64,000 nt of DNA from Bradyrhizobium sp. CCGE-LA001 (GTDB lineage Bacteria > Pseudomonadota > Alphaproteobacteria > Rhizobiales > Xanthobacteraceae), in NCBI RefSeq assembly GCF_000296215.2, contig NZ_CP013949.1, positions 6,875,501 through 6,939,500 on the forward strand. The letters run 5' to 3'. Below the pieces are notes generated by a model that saw nothing but the letters and a program-made list of their open reading frames with translations, was not told the origin of the DNA and made no database searches. Position 1 is the stretch's first letter. Each line of letters starts with the position of its first letter. Below, in pieces: positions 37,820 through 46,017 of this stretch. Both the position numbers and the translations under genes were made by a program.

Positions 37820-38779
37820 ATGGCAAAGGGCTGGGATCCATTTGCTATTGATTTTGGCGCGATCCGTACCTTGCGCCTAGTCTCGGAACTGGGTTCGTTT
37901 TCGAAAGCCGCCGACGCGCTTGGCACGAACCAATCGACGATCAGCTACACGATCGACCGACTGCGCGCGGCGTTCAACGACAAACTATTCGTGCGCCAGC
38001 GCGGCGGCATCGCGCCAACGCCGCGATGCGCCGAAATCGTCGAATGTGCCAGCCGCATGCTCGAAGCCTTCGAGGGCCTCGTGCAGCCTATGGAATTCGA
38101 TCCCGCCAGCGCGTCCGGGCGGATCACGATCGCCTGCAATTATTACGAACGCTCGATCATTCTCCCGCGCGCCATCGCGGAAGTCAGGCGGCTGGCGCCG
38201 CGACTGGTGTTGGAAATCAAGGCGGCGCGCTCCAAAGGCACGGCGTATCTGAAAAGCGGTGAAGCCGATCTTCTCATCGGCCCTTATGACGTCCATGAGG
38301 AGAGCCTTTATCATCGCCATCTTCTGGACGACCACTATGTGTGCGTCATGCATCGCGGCCATCGGCTCGCCGACAGGAGGCTGCGGGTGAACGACTATGT
38401 CGACGCGAGCCACGCTGTCGTCACCTACGGCGGCACTTGGCGATCAGGGTACCTCAGGGAACTCGATGAACGTGGTTTATCGCTCACCCAGGTGGTCGCA
38501 ATACCCAGCATTTCCGATCTTATGCACATTCTCCCCGCAACGGATCTGATTTCGACGGTACCAAGCCGCATCGCTTCGAACATAGCTGAATCAGTCGTGG
38601 CGAGATCGTGCCCCTTCCCCGAGCCGTTTCAGATCGGTATGACGTGGACGAACCGGACTTATCATTCCGCCGCGCACCGGTGGCTGAGACAACTCGTCGG
38701 CCGAATTGCTCGCAGTTTGCCGTACAAGACCGCTCCCGCCGCGCCCTCTGGGCGCTGCGGCGCTAATGCCCGAGTTTGA
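37820..38779 (+). CDS. LysR-family transcriptional regulator
   Basis: 319-aa regulator with an N-terminal winged helix-turn-helix (FGAIRTLRLVSELGSFSKAADALGTNQSTISYTIDRLR, residues ~11-50, quoted only as a location: key residues SFSKAADALG and STISY). A substrate-binding domain follows (~90-300). Divergent from the Rieske oxygenase operon with a shared 170-bp control region, so it probably regulates that operon in response to its aromatic substrate. AAGAG just upstream of the ATG is a reasonable ribosome site. The sequence is more like aromatic-catabolism LysR proteins than NodD. Confidence 0.92.
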   Translation: MAKGWDPFAIDFGAIRTLRLVSELGSFSKAADALGTNQSTISYTIDRLRAAFNDKLFVRQRGGIAPTPRCAEIVECASRMLEAFEGLVQPMEFDPASASGRITIACNYYERSIILPRAIAEVRRLAPRLVLEIKAARSKGTAYLKSGEADLLIGPYDVHEESLYHRHLLDDHYVCVMHRGHRLADRRLRVNDYVDASHAVVTYGGTWRSGYLRELDERGLSLTQVVAIPSISDLMHILPATDLISTVPSRIASNIAESVVARSCPFPEPFQIGMTWTNRTYHSAAHRWLRQLVGRIARSLPYKTAPAAPSGRCGANARV

Positions 38780-39500
38780 AGTGCCGTCCTGCGGGACGTG
38801 GGTGTATTAGTCCTAGGATGAGCGCCAAACTCCTCGATTTGAGCTCCTCGAAGGCTTGCCGATCTCCCGTCCTGACGAACTTTGTGGCAGTCCGATGGGG
38901 GCGGCTGCGTTCACAAATTTGAACGAGCTCTCGAGGTCCTACCACGCTGCTCGAAACAAGAGAACTGAGATCGGGGGGCATCCTGAACCTAGCAGTCGGT
39001 CCAGCTCAGGAAGGCAGCAGGCAGATGCCGATCGCGACAAACAGAAGCTTCTCTGGTCCGCCGTTCTCTTAAAGTGTTCAAACACGAGATACACCTCTTC
39101 GCACAATGCTGGTCGCCGGCTTGCGATCAACGCGAATGAAGCTGTCAGCCGCGACCAATCCTCTCAGGATAAACAGATCATGGCAGATGATCACAATTGC
39201 GGACGCGGGCCGCATAAAGATTCCATGCGCACTCCGCAAGAAGCTTTGTTTTCGACGCCCGTCAGCGAAGCGGCGCCCGTTGGCAGCGGAATGATGACGT
39301 TTTCCGGTCTTCTCCAACTGAACCTTCTGACCTACTCACATGACATCGGAAAAATTGTTTGGTTATTCGCGAAGACCACACGCTCCTCTTCAGAAGGCCT
39401 ACTCACATTGGCTCATCGTCTTCAGATTTTGGAGGCACAAGCGAGATCCGCAAAAGCTAACCAGTTGGCTGCTTCGCTTGCTACGGACTTGGTCGATCGA
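38780..39500. other. Stretch between LysR gene and SMP-30 remnant
   Basis: About 700 bp. A long plus-strand frame from 38856 runs into the SMP-30 remnant but its first two thirds have no SMP-30 similarity and no ribosome site. Probably unrelated or scrambled DNA fused to the surviving 3' end. Confidence 0.3.
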
Positions 39501-39767
39501 CCGACAAATCCATTCGCGATGATGTCGGCCTCCTTTGGCACCGACGGCCAGCTTTATTGCACGGTCTACAACCAGAAGAACGTCACGGTGCTGGATCAGA
39601 AGGGTGAAGTCTCCGAGCGTCTGGTCCTCGATGGGCCGCAGCCGACTAATTGTGCCTTCACCCAAGAAGGCAGGAAGCTACGCGTGACGGAGGTCGGCAA
39701 GGGACAAGTCGAGGAGATCGATGTACGCTGTGAGGGGCTGCCGCTGCATCTGCCAAAATTCGCCTGA
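39501..39767 (+). pseudogene. SMP-30/gluconolactonase-like gene, 3' remnant
   Basis: Only the C-terminal ~88 residues are recognisable: FGTDGQLYCTVYNQKNVTVLD, then PQPTNCAFTQEG, then VTEVGKGQVEEIDV and GLPLHLPKF. This matches the last two beta-propeller blades of SMP-30/gluconolactonase proteins. The N-terminal two thirds are missing. Genes of this family often sit with TRAP transporters and sugar-acid or aromatic catabolism genes, as here. Confidence 0.65.
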
Positions 39768-39812
39768 CGAGATGCCTCGCGGTTTGTGCCGCGGGCACGA
39801 TTCATGAAGTCC

Positions 39813-41702
39813 TCACAGGAAACCGATCGAGAACCAGGGTACGGCGGCTACGATGAGCGTGCCTATCAGTAGCGCGATCATGTAGCCGACGATCGGTTTC
39901 ATGCCCTCATCCGGGTTGATGCGGCTGATGGCACAAGCCGCGTAGTAGCCGATGCCGAACGGCGGCGCGAACAAGCCAATTCCCATCGCGAGAACGACCA
40001 CCATAGCGTAGTGGACATCGTGGACGCCGACCTGCCGCGCGATCGGGAACAGGAGCGGACCGAACAAAACGATGGCCGGAATCCCCTCCAGTACGCTGCC
40101 CAGAATCACGAAGGTCACGATGGTGACGGCCAAGAACACCGGCACTCCCCCCGGAAGGCTGGTCATGAGCTTGGCCAGGGCTGCGGAAAATGCCGACTGG
40201 GTCAGCGCCCAGGCCATACCAGTCGCGGCGCCGATAATGAGCAGGATCGCTCCCGACAGCGAAGCCGTCTCGACCAGCATCGGATAGATCCGGCGCCAGT
40301 CGAATTGACGGTAGATGAAGAGACCGGCGAAGGCTGAGTACAGGATGCCGATCGTCGAGACCTCCGTTGCTGTCGCAACGCCCTCAACGACGGCGGTCCG
40401 GATCACGAATGGCAACGCGATGGCTGGGACCGGCATGACAAGGCGCGGCCAATCTGCCGCCCTGTCGCGCGTTTGACGTAAGACAGGTCTTCACGGCGAT
40501 ATCGCCACCACACCACGGCCGCGAGCATGATGGCAAGAACTACGCCCGGAAGCAGGCCGCCGGTGAACAGGGCCGAGATAGAAACGCCCGTGACCGAGCC
40601 GATCGTGATCAAAACGAGTGACGGCGGGATTGTTTCCGTCTGCGCACCGGTTGCCGCCAGAAGCGCCACGAGATCGCCCGGTTTGGCCCCGCGCTGCCGC
40701 ATCTCCGGAAACAAGACCGGTGCCACTGCAGCCATATCTGCCGCCTTGGAGCCGGAAATGCCCGACACCAGATACATCGCCCCGACCAGCACATAGTGCA
40801 GTCCGCCGCGCACGTGCCCCAAGAGGCTCCCCAGAAAGCCGACCATCGCGCGGGCCATACCGGTCGTCTCGATCAGAAGGCCAAGGAAGACGAAGAGCGG
40901 CACGGCGAGCAGGATCAGGTGACTCATGCCCTCGTCCATCCGCCCGATCATCACCACGTCCGGAGTGCTGGTTGTCAGGGCGAGACAACCGACGGTGGCA
41001 AGGCCGAATGCGAAGGCGATCGGCACCGCTGCAAAGACCATCGCTCCGACCACGACGACGAAGAAAATCAAAAGGTTCACATTGCCTAATGGCTTCAAGA
41101 CGGGAGCGAGCAGAACGAACGTTGCAATGATGCCTGCGACGATCGCCACGGATACGCAAGCTGCTCAGGCTTGCGATGCGGATGAGCCGGATGACCGCGG
41201 CAATCAGCATCAGGCCGAGCCCGATCGGCAGCGCCGCTGCACGCCTGCTGTTGACGATCTCAAGCGCCGGCGTGGTGACGAATGCCTCGTCGGCTGCGAA
41301 TTCATAGGCCGGCCAGACGACGAGGGCGAGAAATGCCAACGAAGCCGCAGCAGCCACGACATCTAGGAACGCGCGGACTTCCGCCCTGAGAATCCCGACG
41401 ACGGCGGTGATCCGCATATGCTCGCCCCGCTGGAACGCAATCACGGATCCAAACATGGCGAGCCAGAGGAAGAGGATGCCGGCAAGCTCATCTGACGAGA
41501 CGATCGGCTAACGGAACACGTATCTGGCTACGATGCCCGCGGACAGCACCGCGACCTCGGCCAGCACGAGCAACGCCGCCGGTATTGCGACGACGTGACC
41601 GAGCACCGTATTTGCTTTCAGTATCCAACTGCGCGAGCCTGCTTGAGACGCGCCGGCCGCCATACCGGCATCAGCGTGCGGCGTATGGCTCATGCTGGTC
41701 AT
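39813..41702 (-). pseudogene. TRAP transporter permease, fused DctQM type, broken
   Basis: A TRAP C4-dicarboxylate-type permease in which the small (DctQ) and large (DctM) membrane subunits appear fused. Reading from the start at 41702: DctQ begins normally up to GIVARYVFR, then an in-frame TAG (41508-41510), after which the same frame continues SDELAGILFLWLAMFG. A first frameshift near 41150 leads into DctM (LIFFVVVVGAMVFAAVPIAFAFG and SGISGSKAADMAAVAP). A second frameshift near 40430 leads to the C-terminal part (EVSTIGILYSAFAG to WFSIGFL). Three lesions make the gene non-functional. DctP remains immediately upstream. Confidence 0.85.
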
Positions 41703-42175
41703 GACAGCTGGCCCGCGGCTTTTTCGAGCTGCGACCATGCCTCCTCGCCGAACTTGGCTTTCCAGTCTGCGTAAAAACTGGTCTTCGACAGCGCCTGTCG
41801 GAAGGCGGCGCGATCAACGTCGATGAACTTGAGCCCCTTGGCGGACAGATCGGTGCGCAGTGACTGGCTGAGCTTCGCAATGTCGGCGCGCTGGTCGACG
41901 GCAGAGCGGTCGAGTTCGCGGGTCACGATTTCCTGCACATCCTTTGGCAGGCGCTCGAATGCGCGTTTGTTGCCGAGAATCCAGTAGCCGTCCCAGACGT
42001 GGCCGTTCAGGCTGCATGTGCTTTGCACCTAGTAGAGACGCGCGGTCGCAATAATCGGCAGCGGATTCGCCTGACCGTCGACGACCTTGGTCTGCAACGC
42101 GGAATACACCTCGTTGAAGTTGATCGGCGTCGACCCGTCTCCGAGCGATCTGACCCGAAGTCGTCTTCTTCCCGG
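41699..42175 (-). pseudogene. TRAP transporter substrate-binding protein (DctP), truncated
   Basis: Only the C-terminal part survives. After the segment INFNEVYSALQTKVVDGQANPL comes an in-frame TAG near 42029, then LNGHVWDGYWILGNKRAFERLP and a normal C terminus ending at 41699, overlapping the permease start. The N-terminal half, including the signal peptide, is absent; similarity stops near 42175, about 600 bp from the recombinase gene. The truncation may mark an old recombination junction. Confidence 0.75.
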
Positions 42176-42777
42176 GAACAAGTACCTGAGCTGTCACCGA
42201 GGCTTGTGCAGTGTTGGCCTATTGCGATCTCGATGGCTGGCTGCGTTTGTCACGATCCAAGGGCGCACTCACGGACTTTCCCGAGGAGCGCACCAGGGCT
42301 CGAACATGGGATCGCTGATTTAGAGAAGCAGGTCTTAGGGCAAGAAATAAGTACCGCCGCAGAAAAATCTTCACACATCGAGCACAATCGAAAGGCGAAC
42401 GAACGAGATACAATAAAACGAAGCTGATCGATAGTTAGCCCTCATACTCAGAGAATAAATAAACCGCATTATAGCAGGAAGTGCTTCGTTGATCGACGGC
42501 GTCGCGCTTCTTCTCTTTTCTTCGCCACGGCATCCAATTGCATGACCAACTCATAGCGGTCGTTCCGGTTAGGCACCGCCCGAGCATGATGGTCGGGGAT
42601 CATCAAAGGCCGATATTGTGCAGATTGGCACTAGCGCAGGTGCGTGCACATCCTTCAGCTGCGTGGGAGTTTCGATCGTGCCAGACACATATCGAAAATT
42701 GTCCTTGCAGGGGAAGCCAGACAAGGCGATCTTACGCCTCGCGCGCGTACTTGCTCGTCAGGCCGCTAGGGAAGATC
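42176..42777. other. Junction region between DctP remnant and recombinase
   Basis: About 600 bp, partly AT-rich (42340-42480), with no supportable gene. A frame in phase with the recombinase is open from 42538, but the sequence before 42778 has no recombinase features. Promoter elements for the recombinase are presumably here but none is clear. Confidence 0.35.
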
Positions 42778-44436
42778 ATGAAAGAGAGCTCGCCAACCAA
42801 AGAGATGAGGAAGAGAGCGACGATTTATGCTCGATTCTCAACCGATCTACAGAACGAGCGTTCGATTGAAGACCAGCTTACACTTTGTAGAAGCTATGCA
42901 GAACGCGAGGGCTTAATGGTTGTCAGCACCCATGAGGATCGAGCTCGTTCTGGTGGCTCGGTCATGGGACGCGAAGGCCTTCTGCGGATGTTGAACCAAG
43001 CGAGAGAAAAATCCTTCGACGTAGTGATCGTCGAAGCGCTCGACCGCCTCTCTCGCGACATGGAAGATCTCGCCGGCATCCATAAGCGGCTATCTTTTCT
43101 TGGAATCGAGATTCGAGCGGTTCACGAAGGCGTCGTTAACACCGTGCTGGTTGGTCTTCGGGGCTTGGTCGGACAGCTCTATCGTGAGGACAACGCGCAC
43201 AAGGTGCGTCGCGGTCAAGCAGGCCGGGTCAAGCAAGGTTTGGCTGGAGGTGGCTTAACATACGGATACGCCGCGGTCGCCGGAAAGAGCGGCGAACGAG
43301 TCATCGTGGAAGCCGAGGCACAAGTGATCCGGCGTATCTTTCAGGAATATGTGGACGGTCGAACGCCTCGCGAAATCGCGTACGGACTAAACAAGGATCG
43401 GGTATCGCCTCCGCGAGGGCGCTCGTGGAATGCCTCAACTATCAACGGCAACATTGAGAGGGGTGCCGGAATTCTCCAGAACGAGCTTTATGCCGGGCGG
43501 CTCGTCTGGAACAAGGTCAGAATGGTGAAAGATCCCGAATCGGGAAAGCGCCTGTCGCGCCCAAATCCCAAGTCTGACCGGCAAGCCACCGCAGTGCCGC
43601 ATCTTGCTATAATCAGTCCAGAATTGTTCGCAGCTGCTCAGCAACGCAAAGGGGAGCGAAGTCGCGGACATCCAAGTCACCAACGTCGGCCTCGCCGGAT
43701 GCTGTCTGGCCTACTCCGTTGCGGTTCATGCGGCTCGGGCATGGCAACCAATGGGCGGGACAAATCGGGGCGCGTTCGCATTCGGTGCTCGGCGGCGACG
43801 GAGAGCGGTACATGTTCTGACGCCAAGACGTTCTATTTGGACACCGTCGAGAGTGCCGTCCTCAGTGGACTCAAGACCGAGTTGCGCGCCCCGAAAGTTA
43901 TTGCGGAATACGTACGCACATATCTGGAGGAGAGGAAGCTTCTCGCAGCTTCATCAAACGCAAAGCGGCACCGGCTTCGGCAGCAGCTTGGGGAGCTAAA
44001 CCGGGAAATAGAACGACTGGTGGATGCGATTGCAAAGGGACACGGCAATCCATCCGTTCTTGGTCCCCGATCCACGACCTTGGATGCCGAACGAACGCGG
44101 ATAAAGCAGGAGTTGCAGAATGAACCGCCAGCGGCGGAAGAAATCGCGCTGCATCCGGCCATTCTCAAACGGTATGAGGAGCAACTCGGTCGACTTCAAG
44201 AAGCACTGGGTAAAGGTGTCAGCGCGGGGGACGGGGAGGCCGCGGAAGCCATCAGAGACTTGGTCGAAACTGTCACTGTGTTCCGCGATTCGAGACGCCC
44301 AGGTGGTGTAGCCGTAGACATAGCAGGCCGGCTAAACGCCTTGCTGGGGGAAAAGGCCTATCCGAACCACGTCAAAGGAGTGTGGGGAAAGGTGGTAGCG
44401 GGAGAGGGACTCGAACCCCCGACCCCAGGATTATGA
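42778..44436 (+). CDS. Large serine recombinase (site-specific integrase) ending inside tRNA-Met
   Basis: 552-aa recombinase of the large serine family, which integrates and excises mobile DNA without host tRNA-type tyrosine integrase chemistry. The start at 42778 has AGGGAAG five bases upstream. The catalytic domain begins RATIYARFSTDLQNERSIEDQ (nucleophile Ser21), with LDRLSRD further on. A recombinase domain (~185-290), a zinc beta-ribbon (LRCGSCGSGM, later RIRCSAA and GTCSDA, ~330-375) and a coiled coil (RLRQQLGELNREIERLV) follow. The last ~14 codons (GEGLEPPTPGL) are antisense to the 3' half of the tRNA, and the stop TGA overlaps the anticodon. It looks intact and is the probable integrase of the island to its left. 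Confidence 0.93.
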   Translation: MKESSPTKEMRKRATIYARFSTDLQNERSIEDQLTLCRSYAEREGLMVVSTHEDRARSGGSVMGREGLLRMLNQAREKSFDVVIVEALDRLSRDMEDLAGIHKRLSFLGIEIRAVHEGVVNTVLVGLRGLVGQLYREDNAHKVRRGQAGRVKQGLAGGGLTYGYAAVAGKSGERVIVEAEAQVIRRIFQEYVDGRTPREIAYGLNKDRVSPPRGRSWNASTINGNIERGAGILQNELYAGRLVWNKVRMVKDPESGKRLSRPNPKSDRQATAVPHLAIISPELFAAAQQRKGERSRGHPSHQRRPRRMLSGLLRCGSCGSGMATNGRDKSGRVRIRCSAATESGTCSDAKTFYLDTVESAVLSGLKTELRAPKVIAEYVRTYLEERKLLAASSNAKRHRLRQQLGELNREIERLVDAIAKGHGNPSVLGPRSTTLDAERTRIKQELQNEPPAAEEIALHPAILKRYEEQLGRLQEALGKGVSAGDGEAAEAIRDLVETVTVFRDSRRPGGVAVDIAGRLNALLGEKAYPNHVKGVWGKVVAGEGLEPPTPGL

Positions 44437-44469
44437 TTCCCGTGCTCTAACCAGCTGAGCTACCCCGCC
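44393..44469 (-). tRNA. tRNA-Met (anticodon CAT)
   Basis: 77-nt tRNA with encoded CCA. The minus strand reads a GGCGGGG acceptor arm, TAGCTCAGCTGGTTAGAGCA D-arm, an anticodon stem CGGGA/TCCTG around the loop ATCATAA (anticodon CAT at 44433-44435), and GGTTCGAGTCC T-arm. A purine-rich normal 1-72 region rather than the initiator C1-A72 mismatch argues for elongator Met, although tRNA-Ile2 (lysidine-modified CAT) cannot be excluded by sequence alone. Its 3' end faces the recombinase and the island. Confidence 0.95.
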
Positions 44470-44626
44470 ACAGGGTCGCGAACGGCTGTTAAGGCCGATC
44501 TCGCGAACGCGCGGCATATAAGGAAGGGGGCGGCGGGAAGTCAAGCAAAGTGGCCGCCTTTTTCCGCGGTCACGAAGGCCGTGGCGGGACAAGCCGCCTT
44601 GCGAATACGCCCCCCTTTTCAATGAG

Positions 44627-44718
44627 GTTCGTCATGGCCGGGGCTTGTCCCGGCCATCCACGCCTCGATTTGCGGGCCCAAGAACGTGGATGCCCGGGAC
44701 GAGCCCGGGCATGACGAA
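44627..44718. repeat. Large palindromic interspersed repeat (type A)
   Basis: Two complementary arms (44627-44662 and 44684-44718) flank a short centre: GTTCGTCATGGCCGGGGC on the left and GCCCGGGCATGACGAAC on the right. Within each arm are smaller hairpins. This is typical of the REP-like elements spread through bradyrhizobial chromosomes; it may also act as a bidirectional terminator between the tRNA and the exported-protein gene. Confidence 0.85.
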
Positions 44719-44738
44719 CTCTGGAAGCGGAACGGCCC

Positions 44739-45095
44739 TTATTTCGGCCGCACGTTCGGGTCGCCGCCGGGGCTGCCGGGGGGCGGGATGACCGGAGTGT
44801 TGCCGCCGGTGTTGGGCGCGGGGGCGTGCATGTCGGGGTCGACGCCCGCGGGTGGGCAGAGCACGCCGTCGGTCTTGGCGAGCTTGTCGCCGAGCGGTTC
44901 CCGGGACTGGCCGGTGGTGGTGCCGTCCGGGGTCGTGGCTAGCCGATCGGATGGGGCACAGCCGGCGGCGCGTTGCGGGGATGGCGGCGCGGTCGCTTGT
45001 GGCGGCGTCGCCGGGGCGGGCGGGGCCTGCGCGATCGCGCTGCCGGAGGCGGCGATCAGGAGGCTTACCAGGATGATGTTCGATGTCGTGCGCAT
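44739..45095 (-). CDS. Hypothetical exported proline-rich protein
   Basis: 118-aa protein with a clear Sec signal peptide (MRTTSNIILVSLLIAASGSAIAQA, cleavage after AIAQA) followed by a Pro/Ala/Gly-rich, low-complexity mature part containing two cysteines. The start at 45095 is chosen for the signal peptide. No domain recognised; conserved-looking periplasmic protein of unknown role, lying convergent-free next to pmtA on the same strand. Confidence 0.7.
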   Translation of the reverse strand: MRTTSNIILVSLLIAASGSAIAQAPPAPATPPQATAPPSPQRAAGCAPSDRLATTPDGTTTGQSREPLGDKLAKTDGVLCPPAGVDPDMHAPAPNTGGNTPVIPPPGSPGGDPNVRPK

Positions 45096-45139
45096 GGGAG
45101 GAAAACGCGCCGGCCTCGGCGCGTGTTCCCGCGGTACGA

Positions 45140-45778
45140 TCACGATTTGCGGTAGCGGATCAGCGAGAAATGGCCCATCGGCGGCATAGGGCGGCGCTCG
45201 GTGAGGGTGATGCCGCCGTGCTTTTCGGCCCAGCCTTCGAGGCGGGCCCACGGGAATTCCGGCCGCCAGCCGAGGCGGCGGGCGATGGGGGCGAAGGCGA
45301 GCTCGGAGAGCTTGCGAAGACCCTTTTCCGCGCCGATGTGGTTGACCAGGATCAGCTCGCCGCCGGGCTTGAGCACGCGCACGAACTCGTCGAGCGTGCC
45401 TTCGGGATCGGGCACCGCGGTGATGACATATTGCGCGACCACCGCGTCGAAGGCGTTGTCGGGGAAGGCGAGGTTCTTCGCATCCATCACCGAGAGCACT
45501 TCGACGTTGGAGAGCCGCAAGCTTCGCACGCGCGCCTGTGCCTTGCGCAGCATCGGCTCGGAGATGTCGACGCCGCAGATCTTCGTGGTGCGCGCGTACT
45601 CCGATAGTGAGAGTCCGGTGCCCACGCCGACGTCGAGGACGCGGCCGCCGATGCGGTCGGCCTCCGCGATGGTCGACTGCCGGCCGGCGTCGAACACCTT
45701 GCCGAACACGAGATCATAGACCGGCGCCCAGCGGCCATAGGCCTTCTCGACCCCGGCCCGCGAGATGTCTGCTGCCAT
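45140..45778 (-). CDS. pmtA: PmtA, phosphatidylethanolamine N-methyltransferase
   Basis: 212-aa SAM-dependent methyltransferase. VEKAYGRWAPVYDLVFG at the N terminus and VLDVGVGTGLSL (SAM motif I, ~46-57) are the signatures of the Rhodobacter/Bradyrhizobium-type PmtA, which methylates phosphatidylethanolamine towards phosphatidylcholine. It also has CGVDISEPML, VVAQYVITAVPDPE and a RVLKPGGELILVNHI motif. Phosphatidylcholine is needed for efficient symbiosis in Bradyrhizobium. A different small-molecule methyltransferase is possible but less likely. Confidence 0.85.
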   Translation of the reverse strand: MAADISRAGVEKAYGRWAPVYDLVFGKVFDAGRQSTIAEADRIGGRVLDVGVGTGLSLSEYARTTKICGVDISEPMLRKAQARVRSLRLSNVEVLSVMDAKNLAFPDNAFDAVVAQYVITAVPDPEGTLDEFVRVLKPGGELILVNHIGAEKGLRKLSELAFAPIARRLGWRPEFPWARLEGWAEKHGGITLTERRPMPPMGHFSLIRYRKS

Positions 45779-45851
45779 GCCCCCTGCCCTTGCGCCCTGC
45801 TAGAGTTTGATGCGTGTTGGTGAAATCGAGACCGGCTGCGCGGGCGGTCTA

Positions 45852-45977
45852 GCGCCTCTCCCGCCTGCGGGAGAGGTCGGCGCGCAGCGCCGGGTGAGGG
45901 CTTTATCCTCTCGCGATATATCGCGTGTGGAGAGAGCCCTCTCCCCTACCCTCTCCCGCAGGCGGGAGAGGGGGCGC
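45852..45977. repeat. Palindromic interspersed repeat (type B)
   Basis: GCGCCTCTCCCGCCTGCGGGAGAGG on the left is mirrored by CCTCTCCCGCAGGCGGGAGAGGGGGCGC on the right, with inner arms GAGGGCTTTATCCTCTC / GGAGAGAGCCCTCTC around TCGCGATATATCGCG. Each end is itself a hairpin. It lies between the convergent-free pmtA and mnmA genes. Confidence 0.85.
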
Positions 45978-46017
45978 ACCTTTCGGGTGGTTACAGTGGG
46001 GCTCAGTCTCATCGCGC

